Assembly: GCF_016464425.1 (NCBI RefSeq)
Contig: NZ_JADDKQ010000001.1
Span: 372,001-436,000 of the forward strand
Length of the DNA: 64,000 nucleotides
Direction: 5' to 3'
DNA from: Actinotalea solisilvae
GTDB taxonomy: Bacteria; Actinomycetota; Actinomycetes; Actinomycetales; Cellulomonadaceae
Shown here: positions 26,067-35,011 of the stretch, piece by piece
How the letters are laid out: each line of letters opens with the position of its first letter
Position numbering within the stretch: the first letter of the stretch is position 1
Made by a program: the position numbers and the translations under genes
Notes under the pieces: model-generated
Databases searched by the model: none
Told to the model about the DNA's origin: nothing
Seen by the model: only the letters and a program-made list of their open reading frames with translations

Positions 26067-28285
26067 CCCGCGCCTGGCTCGATGCGGGCCTCCCGGTGGC
26101 CGAGCGGGTCGACGCGCTGCTCGCGGCGATGACGCTCGAGGAGCGCGTCGCCCAGCTCCACCAGGTCGCGAACCCCGACCCGGTCCGCGACGCCGAGGCC
26201 CTGCGCTCCGGCGCCTTCGGGACGTGCATCGTCGCGAGCGGCGCGTTCGCGGGCACGGTCCGGGACGCCGGCACGCAGGCCGCGTCGGTCAACGCCCTCC
26301 AGCGCGTCGCGGTCGAGGAGTCCCGCCTGGGCGTCCCGCTGCTCGTCGCGCGCGACGTCGTCCACGGGCACCGGACGGTCTTCCCGATCCCGCTGGGGCA
26401 GGCCGCGTCGTTCGACGCCGACCTCGTGCGGCGGTGCGCGCGGGCCGCCGCGGTCGAGGCGACGGCCGACGGCGTCCGGTGGACCTTCGCGCCCATGGTC
26501 GACGTCGCCGCGGACGCCCGCTGGGGACGCGTCGCCGAGGGCTGGGGCGAGGACCCCTGGCTCGCGTCGGAGCTCGGGGCGGCCGCGGTCGAGGGCTTCC
26601 AGCACGGCCGCGGCGGCGGCGGGCTGGCCGACCCGGACGCCATGGCCGCGTGCGCGAAGCACTACGTCGGCTACGGCCTGGCGCAGGGCGGGCGCGACTA
26701 CGCCGAGGTCGACGTCGGTCCTGTGACGCTGCACAACCGCCACCTGCGGCCGTTCGTGGCCGCGGTCGAGGCGGGCGTCGCGACCGTGATGACGGCGTTC
26801 CACACGCTCGACGGCACGCCGATGACCGCGCACGTCCCGCTGGTGCGCGAGCACCTCAAGGGCGCGCTGGGCTTCGCGGGCGCCGTCGTGAGCGACTGGG
26901 ACGCGGTCGCCGAGCTCCTCCTGCACCGGGTCGCCGTCGACGGCGCGCACGCCGCGGCTCGCGCGCTGCGCGCGGGCGTCGACGTCGACATGGTCAGCGG
27001 GCTGTACGCCGCGCACCTCGTCCGGCTCGTGCGCGAGGGTTCGGTCCCGGCGGCGCTCGTCGACGACGCGGCCGCGCGCGTGCTCGCGCTCAAGGTGCGC
27101 CTCGGTCTCTTCGAGGACCCGTACACGGACCCCGGGCGCGCCGCGGCCGTCCACCTCTCCCCCGCCCACCGCGCGCTCGCGCGCGAGGCGGCGGCCGCCG
27201 CGGTCGTCGTCCTGCGTGACGACGGCGCCCTGCCGGTGACGTCCGCCGGCGGGGTCCGCGTCCACGTGACGGGCCCGTTCGCGACGGCGCGCGACGAGCT
27301 CTTCGGCACGTGGACGCTCGACGGGCGGGGCGAGGACGTGGTGACGATCGCCGAGGCCGCCGCCGAGCGCCTCGGTCCGTCCGTCACGGTCGACGACGGC
27401 CGGTTCACGGACGCCGCCCTCGTCGCGGCGCGCGCCGCGGACGTCGTCGTCGCGTGCGTCGGCGAGCACCCTGCGCGGTCCGGCGAGGCCAACTCGGTGA
27501 CCTCCCTCGACCTGCCGCCGGGGCAGCGGGCCGCGCTCGAGGCCCTGCGGCGCGTCGCGCGCCGGCTCGTCGTGGTCGTCGTGACGGGTCGACCGCTCGC
27601 GCTCGACGGCCTGCCCGGCGACGCGGTGCTCCTGGTGTTCCACCCGGGCGTCGAGGGCGGTCACGGCGTCGTCGACGTCCTCACGGGAGACGTGCCGGCG
27701 CGCGGCCGGCTGCCCGTGAGCCTCCCCCGCTCGACCGGTCACGTGCCGCTGCACCACGACCACCTGCCGACCGGGCGGCCGCTCGACCCCGACGGCGACG
27801 TCGACCGCTACCGCGACGACCGCGACCCCCCGCTGCACGTGTTCGGCTCGAGCGCCGCGGCGAGCGACGTCGTCTACGGACCGGTGACCACGTCGGCACC
27901 GACGGTCCGCACGGGCGGCGTCGTCACGGTGCGCGCACGGCTGACCAACGGCGGGCCGACCGCCGTGGTCGAGACCGCCCAGCTCTACGTGCGCGACGAC
28001 GTCGCCGAGGTCTCGCGTCCCGTCAGCGAGCTCGCGGGCGTCCGCCGGGTCGCGCTCGACCCCGGCGCGTCGGACGACGTCGTCTTCGACCTCACCTCCG
28101 CGGAGCTCGCCCACCGGGACGCGTCGGGCCGGCCCGCGGCGGTGCCCGGCACCTTCACCGTGCGGATCGGTCCCGACGCGCGCACGGGCCCGACGGCGCG
28201 GGTCGAGCTGCTCGACGCCGACGCCGACGCCGACGCGCACGACGACGACATCGCGCTCCGGCGCCCGGCCGACGCGGGGAGGTGA
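26063..28285 (+). CDS. GH3 beta-glucosidase of the glucan operon
   Basis: A 740-residue GH3 enzyme without a signal peptide. Family landmarks are MTLEERVAQLHQV, GRVAEGWGEDPWL, KHYVGYGLAQGGRDY and the nucleophile aspartate in AVVSDWDAV. A fibronectin-III-like domain follows near residues 615-710, and an Asp/Ala-rich tail ends the protein. It shares only family-level features with the GH3 at 8916. GTG at 26063 overlaps the GH94 stop (GTGA), so the two are co-translated. In the cell it would remove glucose from the short oligosaccharides left by the phosphorylase, as Lin1840 does in Listeria (from memory); the linkage is inferred. Confidence 0.92.
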   Translation: MTRAWLDAGLPVAERVDALLAAMTLEERVAQLHQVANPDPVRDAEALRSGAFGTCIVASGAFAGTVRDAGTQAASVNALQRVAVEESRLGVPLLVARDVVHGHRTVFPIPLGQAASFDADLVRRCARAAAVEATADGVRWTFAPMVDVAADARWGRVAEGWGEDPWLASELGAAAVEGFQHGRGGGGLADPDAMAACAKHYVGYGLAQGGRDYAEVDVGPVTLHNRHLRPFVAAVEAGVATVMTAFHTLDGTPMTAHVPLVREHLKGALGFAGAVVSDWDAVAELLLHRVAVDGAHAAARALRAGVDVDMVSGLYAAHLVRLVREGSVPAALVDDAAARVLALKVRLGLFEDPYTDPGRAAAVHLSPAHRALAREAAAAAVVVLRDDGALPVTSAGGVRVHVTGPFATARDELFGTWTLDGRGEDVVTIAEAAAERLGPSVTVDDGRFTDAALVAARAADVVVACVGEHPARSGEANSVTSLDLPPGQRAALEALRRVARRLVVVVVTGRPLALDGLPGDAVLLVFHPGVEGGHGVVDVLTGDVPARGRLPVSLPRSTGHVPLHHDHLPTGRPLDPDGDVDRYRDDRDPPLHVFGSSAAASDVVYGPVTTSAPTVRTGGVVTVRARLTNGGPTAVVETAQLYVRDDVAEVSRPVSELAGVRRVALDPGASDDVVFDLTSAELAHRDASGRPAAVPGTFTVRIGPDARTGPTARVELLDADADADAHDDDIALRRPADAGR

Positions 28286-28340
28286 GCACCGACCCCCACG
28301 ACCCTGATCGACCGACGACGTTCGACGGAGGGACACGACC

Positions 28341-29915
28341 ATGACCAGAGCACGACGAGCACGGACGGCCGCGCTGGCCACCGTGGCGCTCGCAGCGACG
28401 GGGCTGCTCGCCCTGCCGACCGCGGCCTCGGCCGGCGGAGGGCACGGCGGCGGCCACGGCTGGGGGCACGGCGGGGGCGACGCCGACCGGGCCACGCTCT
28501 ACGAGTACGCCGCCGACACCTGGGCGTCGTTCGAGGCGATGGCGCACCCGGACACCGGCCTGCCGGCGGACAACGTCGCGGGCGACCTCGACCCGGCGTC
28601 CCGCAGCGGGTACACGTCGCCGACGAACATCGGCGCCTACCTGTGGAGCACCGTGGTCGCGCGCGAACTCGGCCTCATCGACCGGCGTGAGGCGCGCGAC
28701 CGGCTGACGCAGACGCTGGGCAGCGTCGCGACGCTCGAGCGCCACGACGACTCGGGCATGTTCTACAACTGGTACAGCGAGGCCACCGGCGAGAAGCTGC
28801 GCGTCTTCCCGACCGACGGCGGCACGGTCTACCCGTTCCTGTCGAGCGTCGACAACGCGTGGCTCGCGACCGCCCTCGTGCTCGTGGGCAACGCCGAGCC
28901 GCGGCTGCGCGACGAGGCCGACGCGATCCGCTCGACCATGGACTTCGGGTTCTTCTACGACCCGGCCGTGCGCCAGCTGCGCGGAGGCTTCTGGGACGAG
29001 CCGCCGGCCGACACCGCCGCGGTCGTCGGGAACTACCGGGACCGCGGGCCGGACGTCTGGTACACCGGCCACCACTACGGGACGCTCAACACCGAGCCGC
29101 GCATGGCGAGCTACCTCGGCATCGCGTGGGGGCAGATCCCGCCCGAGCACTACTTCTCGATGTTCCGCACCTTCCCGGACGCGTGCGACTGGAGCTGGCC
29201 CGAGCAGCGGCCCGTGGGCGAGACGCGCACCTACCTCGGCGTCGACGTCTACGAGGGCGCGTACCGCTACCGCGACATGCAGCTCGTGCCGACCTGGGGC
29301 GGGAGCATGTTCGAGGCGCTCATGGTCGACCTCTTCGTGCCCGAGGCGGAGTGGGGCCCGCAGAGCTGGGGCGTCAACCACCCGCTGACCGTGCGCGCGC
29401 ACATCGAGCACGGCATGGAGGAGGCCGGCTACGGCTACTGGGGCTTCTCGCCCGCGAGCGACCCGCGCGGCGGCTACCGCGAGTACGGCGTCGACGCGAT
29501 CGGCATGGACACGAACGGGTACACGTCCGACCACGAGCGCACGAGCGTCGACCCCGGCTGGGACGACCCCGCGTGCTTCCGCGCTCCGAGCATCCCGACG
29601 GAGTACGGCGACGGCACGGTGACGGCGCACGCGTCGTTCCTCGCCCTGCCCTACGCGCACGACGAGGCGATGGACAACCTCGCGAAGATGCGGACCGAGC
29701 TGGGTGCCTACGGCCCGGGCGGGTTCTACGACTCGGTCGCCGTGCGCAGCGGGATCGTCGCGGAGCGGTACCTGTCGCTCGACCAGGGCATGATCATGGC
29801 GGCGCTGGGCAACGAGCTCCGGCACGACGCCGTGCAGCGGTACACGGTCCAGGGCCCGATCCGGCAGGCGATCCGGCCGCTCCTCGCGATGGAGGAGTTC
29901 AGCGCCGCGGGCTGA
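28341..29915 (+). CDS. Secreted glucoamylase-fold hydrolase, GH144-like
   Basis: A 524-residue protein with a signal peptide ending PTAASA and a His/Gly-rich mature N-terminus. The catalytic region has TSPTNIGAYLWSTVVARELG, GMFYNWYSEATGE, PTWGGSMFEALMVDLFVPE and GYGYWGFSPASDP. These are hallmarks of the PF10091 glucoamylase-like superfamily, which contains the endo-beta-1,2-glucanases of GH144. A secreted endo-enzyme would cut polymer into oligosaccharides for the transporter. GGAGGG lies 8 bases before the ATG; the gap to the GH3 gene is 55 bases. Exact family and bond specificity need comparison; a different PF10091 glucanase is the main alternative. The end overlaps the convergent regulator by 17 bases. 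Confidence 0.75.
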   Translation: MTRARRARTAALATVALAATGLLALPTAASAGGGHGGGHGWGHGGGDADRATLYEYAADTWASFEAMAHPDTGLPADNVAGDLDPASRSGYTSPTNIGAYLWSTVVARELGLIDRREARDRLTQTLGSVATLERHDDSGMFYNWYSEATGEKLRVFPTDGGTVYPFLSSVDNAWLATALVLVGNAEPRLRDEADAIRSTMDFGFFYDPAVRQLRGGFWDEPPADTAAVVGNYRDRGPDVWYTGHHYGTLNTEPRMASYLGIAWGQIPPEHYFSMFRTFPDACDWSWPEQRPVGETRTYLGVDVYEGAYRYRDMQLVPTWGGSMFEALMVDLFVPEAEWGPQSWGVNHPLTVRAHIEHGMEEAGYGYWGFSPASDPRGGYREYGVDAIGMDTNGYTSDHERTSVDPGWDDPACFRAPSIPTEYGDGTVTAHASFLALPYAHDEAMDNLAKMRTELGAYGPGGFYDSVAVRSGIVAERYLSLDQGMIMAALGNELRHDAVQRYTVQGPIRQAIRPLLAMEEFSAAG

Positions 29916-32763
29916 GCGGCGGGCGGCGGCCCCGGGCCGCGGAGGGAGGACGGCCGCCGGGGCCGGCGCCAGGTGCGCCGGCCCCGGCGGCGTCGGCGCC
30001 GTCCGGGAGCGCCCCGCCGTGCGTCCCCGCCAGGGCCCCCGCCAGCTCGGCCCGGGAGCGCACCCCGAGCTTCTGGTAGACGTGCCGCAGGTGGTACTCG
30101 ACGGTCTTCGGGCTCAGGAACAGGGCGGCCGCCGTCTCGCGTGTCGTCCGGCCGCTCGCGAGCATCGCGGCGATCTGACGCTCCTGCGGGGTGAGTCGGT
30201 CCGCCGCGAGGGCCGGGCGACGCGTCGCGGTCTCCCCGGTGGCGCCCAGCTCGTGGGCTGCGACGTCGGCCCAGGGCGTCGCGCCCAGCGACTCGAAGGT
30301 CGCGAGCGCGGAGCGGAGCAGCGGACGCGCCTCGGTGCGCCTCCGTGCGCGCCGCAGCCACGCGCCGAACGCCAGCTCGGTGCGCGCGCCCTCATAGCGG
30401 TCCGCCGTGCGCGCATGGAGCTCGAGCGCGCTGCGGAAGTGGACCTCGCCGTCCGCCGCGGCGAGGCCGAGCGCGCGCTGCGCACGCGCGCGGGACCAGG
30501 GCTGGCCCTTGGCGTCCGCCGCCGCGGCGAAGCGCTCGGCGAGCGCTCCGGCCTCGTCCGTCCGCGCGAGGTGCACGTAGGTCTCCACCAGCTCGGGCGC
30601 GCAGGACTGGTCCGGGTCCCCGAGGCCGCGCTCGGTCAGCTGCCCGAGGAGCTGCTCGTAGTGCCGCGCGGCGTCCTCGACGCGCCCGGCGCCCGCGGCG
30701 AGGTCGCCCTGCGCGAAGGTCGCCCAGAACGACGCGAGCCGGATGTGGTGGCGTCGCGCGAGGCCCAGCGCGGCCGTGACCGCGCGCAGGCAGTCCGTCG
30801 ACTCTCCCCGACGCGCGTGCAGGCACGCGAGGCCTGCGAGCGCCACCGTGAGCTCGGTGGTGTGGCCGGCCTCGTGCGCGAGCCGCACGGCCTCGAGGTA
30901 GGCGGCCTCGGCGTCGTCCCAGCGGTCCGTCGTGGCCGCGTCGCGCGCGAGGTGCATGAGCAGGTAGGGCAGGGAGCCCAGCGCCGACTGCTCGCGCAGG
31001 CGGTCGATCGTCTCGCCGACGACGTCGCGCAGGTCTCCCGCGTCGCGCAGCCACAGCGCGCCCTGGATGCGCAGCGGGAGCCGGAAGCGGTCCCCGCGCT
31101 GCACCCCGCCGTCGGGGGCGACCAGCGCGTAGGCGGCGGCGCGCAGGCGTGCGACCCCGGCCTCACCTGCGCCCGCGATGACCATGGCCATGCCGGTCGC
31201 GATGAGCCCCAGGGCGCGGGCGTCCGCGTCGGTCGTGACGTCAGCGAGCGCGTCGATCGCCTCGCTCGCGCGCATCGCCGCCGCGGGGGCGCCGAGGTAG
31301 AAGGCCACGTGCACGGCGTCGGCGAACAGGCGGACGGCGGCGTCGGGGTCGGTCCCACGGACGGCCTCGGCCGCCTCGACGAAGGTCACGAGGGCCTGGT
31401 CGAGCGAGCCGCACCGCGTCTCGACGGCGCCCCGGCGCTCCTGGATCCGCGCCCGCAGCAGGGGTGGCGGATCGGCGGCGAGGGCGCGATCGAGCAGTGC
31501 GACGGACCGTGCGGTGAGCCCTGCGAGCCACGCCGCCTCGCCGGCGGCGGCGAGGCGGCCCACCCGGCGCGTCGGCTCGGCGGTGAGCTCCGCGGCGCGC
31601 TCGTGGGTGCTCGCCGCGAGCGCGTACGCACCGCGCGCCGAGGCCTGCGCAGCGACGCGGTCGAGCGTGGCGGCCGTGTCCTCGTCGGGCGCCACCGCGC
31701 TCTCGGACAGGTGCCACGCGAGGCGGTCGGTCTCCGACCGCGGCAGCACCGCGGCGACGGCACGGTGCACCGCCCGGCGCGCGGCCGGGCCGGCCGACCC
31801 GTAGACCGCGGACCGGACGAGGGGGTGCCGGAACGTCACCCGGTCCCCCGTGACCGTGATCAGCCCGACGTCCTCGGCCTGGCCGAGCCCGGGGTCGGGC
31901 ACACCGAGCGCAGCGCACGCCTCGAGCACCACCGCGAGGCTCGCGCCGTCGGCCGCCGCGACGAGCAACCCCGTCCGCGTGGCCGGGGTGAGCTCGCCCA
32001 CACGCCCGAGGAAGGCCCGGCTCAGCTGCTCGGACACCGCGACCGGCGCCCCGGCGGGCGCGTCCGCGGCGGTGCCGCGTGCGCCGAGCTCGAGCAGCGC
32101 CAGCGGGTTCCCGGCGGTCGCCAGGTGCAGCCGCTCGACGCGGTCGTCCCGCAGTGCGGCTCCCGCGGCGCGCGCGAGGAGCGCTGCGGTCGCCGCGAGG
32201 TCCAGCCCCACGACCACGAGCTCCGGCAGCCCTGCCCACGCTGCGGCGCCGCCCTCGCCCGTCCGCACCCCGACGAGCACCGCGACCGGGTCGGCGACCA
32301 GGCGACGCGCGGCGAAGACGAGCGCCTCGGCCGAGGGCGCGTCGAGCAGGTGGGCGTCGTCCACGAGGACGGCGAGCGGGGCGTCCTCGGCGGCCCGGCA
32401 CAGCAGGCTGAGCGTCGCCGCACCGACGGCGAAGCGGCTGGGCGGTGCCTGCGTGCCCGGGCCGGGACCGAGCAGGAGCGCCGCCTCCAGGTGGCGCGCC
32501 TGCGCGGTCGGGATCTCGTGGAGCACGCCGAGCACGGGCCGGAGCAGCTGGTGGAGTCCCGAGAAGGGCACGAACTGCTCGGACTCGACGCCCTGCGCGC
32601 GCAGCACGCGCATGCCCTCGGCGTGACGCGCGGCCTCGTCGAGCAACGCGGTCTTGCCGATCCCGGGCTCGCCGCGCAGCACCAGGACCCGGCTCTCGCC
32701 CGCCCGGGCGGCGGCCAGGAGCGAGCCGACGGCCCGCCGCTCGGACTCCCGTCCGACCAGCAC
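29899..32763 (-). CDS. LAL-type LuxR-family regulator, second copy
   Basis: A 954-residue STAND regulator. It begins LVGRESERRAVGSLLAAARA and has Walker A GEPGIGKTAL (about residues 31-40) and Walker B LAVLVDDAHLLDAP (about 134-147). The centre is TPR-like helical. The LuxR HTH starts at LTPQERQIAAMLASGRTTRE (residue 857) with SPKTVEYHLRHVYQKLGV. A Gly/Ala/Pro-rich tail follows. It is not closely similar to the LAL at 1169 outside the class motifs. It is divergent from the methyltransferase at 32896 with 132 bases between, which makes that gene a plausible target. The start GTG is 7 bases after a TAGGCT hexamer. Confidence 0.93.
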   Translation of the reverse strand: MLVGRESERRAVGSLLAAARAGESRVLVLRGEPGIGKTALLDEAARHAEGMRVLRAQGVESEQFVPFSGLHQLLRPVLGVLHEIPTAQARHLEAALLLGPGPGTQAPPSRFAVGAATLSLLCRAAEDAPLAVLVDDAHLLDAPSAEALVFAARRLVADPVAVLVGVRTGEGGAAAWAGLPELVVVGLDLAATAALLARAAGAALRDDRVERLHLATAGNPLALLELGARGTAADAPAGAPVAVSEQLSRAFLGRVGELTPATRTGLLVAAADGASLAVVLEACAALGVPDPGLGQAEDVGLITVTGDRVTFRHPLVRSAVYGSAGPAARRAVHRAVAAVLPRSETDRLAWHLSESAVAPDEDTAATLDRVAAQASARGAYALAASTHERAAELTAEPTRRVGRLAAAGEAAWLAGLTARSVALLDRALAADPPPLLRARIQERRGAVETRCGSLDQALVTFVEAAEAVRGTDPDAAVRLFADAVHVAFYLGAPAAAMRASEAIDALADVTTDADARALGLIATGMAMVIAGAGEAGVARLRAAAYALVAPDGGVQRGDRFRLPLRIQGALWLRDAGDLRDVVGETIDRLREQSALGSLPYLLMHLARDAATTDRWDDAEAAYLEAVRLAHEAGHTTELTVALAGLACLHARRGESTDCLRAVTAALGLARRHHIRLASFWATFAQGDLAAGAGRVEDAARHYEQLLGQLTERGLGDPDQSCAPELVETYVHLARTDEAGALAERFAAAADAKGQPWSRARAQRALGLAAADGEVHFRSALELHARTADRYEGARTELAFGAWLRRARRRTEARPLLRSALATFESLGATPWADVAAHELGATGETATRRPALAADRLTPQERQIAAMLASGRTTRETAAALFLSPKTVEYHLRHVYQKLGVRSRAELAGALAGTHGGALPDGADAAGAGAPGAGPGGRPPSAARGRRPPLSPRR

Positions 32764-32770
32764 GTCTGCG

Positions 32771-32776
32771 AGCCTA
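32771..32776 (-). promoter_or_regulatory. -10 hexamer TAGGCT of the second LAL gene, predicted leaderless
   Basis: On the minus strand TAGGCT is followed by CGCAGAC and then GTG at 32763. There is no Shine-Dalgarno. Confidence 0.5.
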
Positions 32777-32895
32777 CGCCCGCCCTCCGCCGACGGCGGT
32801 TACTAGGTGGGCCCCCTGATGCGACCGTCGCGGGCGGCGTCCTACGGTCGGCCGATCCCGGGGCGACGACGTCCCGGACGGCAGAGAGGACCACG

Positions 32896-33975
32896 ATGAT
32901 GACCACCGTCGAGGAGCCCGTCGGACTCGACGTCGACACGCTCATGGCCTTCGTCCTCCGCGCGGTGGACGAGGTCGGTGCGACGCTCAACGCCGGCCTC
33001 GTCGTCATGGGCGACGAGCTCGGCTACTACCGCGCGATGGCGACCGGGCCGACCACGCCCGCGCGCCTCGCGCACGACACCGGTACGGCCGAGACCTACG
33101 CCCGCGAGTGGCTCGCGGCGCAGGCAGCCGGCGGCTTCGTGGCGCTCGACCCGGTCTCGGGCGAGTACACGCTCCCGCCCGAGCACGCCGTCGCGCTCAC
33201 GGACGAGCAGAGCCCGGCGTTCCTGCCCGGGCTCTTCCAGCTCGCGCTCGGCACGCTCGCCGACACGGGACGCGTCGTCGGAGCGGCGCGCGCCGGGGGC
33301 GGGCTCGGGTGGCACGAGCACGGCCCGGACGTGCACGTCGGCTGCGAGCGCTTCTTCCGGCCGAGCTACCACGCGCACCTCGTGAGCGAGTGGCTGCCCG
33401 CGCTCGACGGCGTCGTCGAGCGGCTCGAGCGCGGCGCGCGCGTCGCGGACATCGGCTGCGGCCACGGCGCATCCACCGTGATCATGGCTCAGGCCTTCCC
33501 CGCCTCGACGTTCGTGGGGTCGGACTACCACGCCGCGTCGATCGCGCACGCGCGCCGGCGCGCCGAGGAGGCGGGCGTCGCGGACCGCGTGGACTTCGAG
33601 GTGGCCCCGGCCCAGGAGTTCGGCGGGTCGGGCTTCGACCTCGTCACGACGTTCGACGCGCTGCACGACATGGGCGACCCGGTCGGGGCGGCGCGTCACG
33701 TGCGCTCCGCGATCGCCGACGACGGCACGTGGATGGTCGTCGAGCCCATGGCCGGGGACAGCGTTCACGACAACCTCACGGCCGTCGGGCGCGTGTACTA
33801 CGGGTTCTCGACGCTCCTGTGCACGCCTGCGTCGCTGTCGCAGGACGTGGGTCTCGCGCTCGGGACCCAGGCCGGGCCGGCACGCCTGCGGGACGTGGTC
33901 ACGACCGGCGGCTTCACGCGCTTCGCGCAGGTCGCCCAGACGCCGTTCAACCAGGTGCTCGAGGTCAGGCCCTGA
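32896..33975 (+). CDS. SAM-dependent methyltransferase with N-terminal winged helix (Rv2258c-like)
   Basis: A 359-residue protein. Residues 1-95 form a winged-helix region (FVLRAVDEVGATLNAGLVVM, ARLAHDTGTAETYAREWLAA) typical of Rv2258c-like methyltransferases, where it serves dimerisation rather than DNA binding. The catalytic domain has motif I VADIGCGHGASTVIMA near residue 187 and FDLVTTFDALHDMGDP. The substrate is unknown. The start ATG follows AGAGAGGA; a second ATG directly follows. Divergent from the LAL regulator and separated from the next gene by a strong hairpin. Confidence 0.88.
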   Translation: MMTTVEEPVGLDVDTLMAFVLRAVDEVGATLNAGLVVMGDELGYYRAMATGPTTPARLAHDTGTAETYAREWLAAQAAGGFVALDPVSGEYTLPPEHAVALTDEQSPAFLPGLFQLALGTLADTGRVVGAARAGGGLGWHEHGPDVHVGCERFFRPSYHAHLVSEWLPALDGVVERLERGARVADIGCGHGASTVIMAQAFPASTFVGSDYHAASIAHARRRAEEAGVADRVDFEVAPAQEFGGSGFDLVTTFDALHDMGDPVGAARHVRSAIADDGTWMVVEPMAGDSVHDNLTAVGRVYYGFSTLLCTPASLSQDVGLALGTQAGPARLRDVVTTGGFTRFAQVAQTPFNQVLEVRP

Positions 33976-33985
33976 CGGGCCGGCG

Positions 33986-34012
33986 GGCGGCGGCGCACCC
34001 GGCGCCGCCGCC
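33986..34012. terminator. Bidirectional hairpin between convergent genes
   Basis: GGCGGCGGCGC pairs with GCGCCGCCGCC around the loop ACCCG, an 11-bp perfect stem between the methyltransferase and the hydrolase. Confidence 0.6.
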
Positions 34013-34019
34013 GCCGGGC

Positions 34020-34973
34020 TCACCGCGACGCGAGCAGCGTGAGGAGCGCCGTGGCGAAGGCTTCCGGGTCCTCCATGAAGCCCGCGTGACCGCCCGGCAG
34101 CACGACCGACGTCGTGCCGAGCCGGTCCGCGAGCGCGTCCGTCGCGCGCCGCGCGATCTGCGCCCCGGACGTGGCGCCGACCGCGGGCACGACGTGCGGT
34201 GTGCCGTCGCGCAGCGCCTCGACCGGGGCGTGCCACCGCGTGAACGGCACGAGCATGCGGAGGAAGAAGAGCTCGTCGTCGGCGTCGTCCTTGGCCGTGC
34301 GCGGCGGGGCGGCCGCGGCGGGGTCGCCCGTGCTGCCCGGGTCACCGCCGTCCTGCCCAGCGCCGTCCTGCCCAGCGCCGTCCTGCCCAGCGCCGTGCGG
34401 CGGCCAGGCGGCGGGCGGCACGCCGTCGGGACCGACGGGCCCCTCGTGCACGACCAGCGAGACGAACGCGCCCCACGCGGCGCCGGCGCCCGCGGCGCGG
34501 TAGGTCGCCTGGACGGCGTCGACCGCGTCGCGGAGGTGCGGCGCGTCCTCGAGCAGCTCGCAGAGCGGTGGCTCGTGCGCCACGACCGTGCGCACGTGGC
34601 CCGGGTGGCGCACGGCGAGCGCGAGCGCGGCGACGCCGCCCCCGCTGCTCCCGAGCACGTCCGCGGGTCCCCCGCCGACGGCGTCGACGACCGCCGCGAG
34701 GTCGTCCGCCTCGTCCTCGGGCGTGACGTCGCGGGCCGGGTCGTCCACCGTGCTGCGCCCCACGCCGCGCGGGTCGTAGGTCACGACGGTCCGGTGCGCC
34801 GCGAGCAGGTCCGCGACGGCAGCGAAGGGTCCGCTCGTCATGGGCTGGGCGACCGTCAGCAGGAGCGGGCCCGAGCCGCGGACCTCGTAGTGGAGCTCGG
34901 CGCCCGGGACGCGGAGGCGGTGCTCCCGCGGCGTGCGCGCCGTCGTGCCCGTCGAGGTCGGGGTGGTGGTCAT
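34020..34973 (-). CDS. Alpha/beta hydrolase
   Basis: A 317-residue hydrolase. Landmarks are the strand-loop VTYDPRGVGRST, nucleophile elbow GSSGGG, and a terminal histidine in VVLPGGHAGFMEDPE; the acidic member lies in the late VVPAVGAT region. A cap-region loop contains a triplicated GAGQD repeat. ATG at 34973 has GGAGG 7 bases upstream, which rules out the longer start 42 bases earlier. It lies 38 bases after the FAD monooxygenase gene, so the two probably form an operon that oxidises and then hydrolyses an unknown small molecule. Confidence 0.87.
   Translation of the reverse strand: MTTTPTSTGTTARTPREHRLRVPGAELHYEVRGSGPLLLTVAQPMTSGPFAAVADLLAAHRTVVTYDPRGVGRSTVDDPARDVTPEDEADDLAAVVDAVGGGPADVLGSSGGGVAALALAVRHPGHVRTVVAHEPPLCELLEDAPHLRDAVDAVQATYRAAGAGAAWGAFVSLVVHEGPVGPDGVPPAAWPPHGAGQDGAGQDGAGQDGGDPGSTGDPAAAAPPRTAKDDADDELFFLRMLVPFTRWHAPVEALRDGTPHVVPAVGATSGAQIARRATDALADRLGTTSVVLPGGHAGFMEDPEAFATALLTLLASR
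34348..34392 (-). repeat. Three perfect 15-bp repeats in the hydrolase gene
   Basis: CCGTCCTGCCCAGCG occurs at 34348-34362, 34363-34377 and 34378-34392. The unit is in frame and falls in a loop before the C-terminal catalytic residues. Confidence 0.9.
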
Positions 34974-35011
34974 CGTCGCCTCCGTCGTCTCGGGGACGTC
35001 GCGCGTCCCGG

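Noticed and set aside
28341-29915. Classical starch-degrading glucoamylase
   Set aside because: The sequence matches the PF10091 group and the operon context is beta-glucan; GH15 glucoamylase motifs and a starch-binding domain are absent.
30019-32895. Long plus-strand open frame ahead of the methyltransferase
   Set aside because: It is antisense to the LAL regulator, which has full domain motifs. The methyltransferase starts at 32896 after its own ribosome site.
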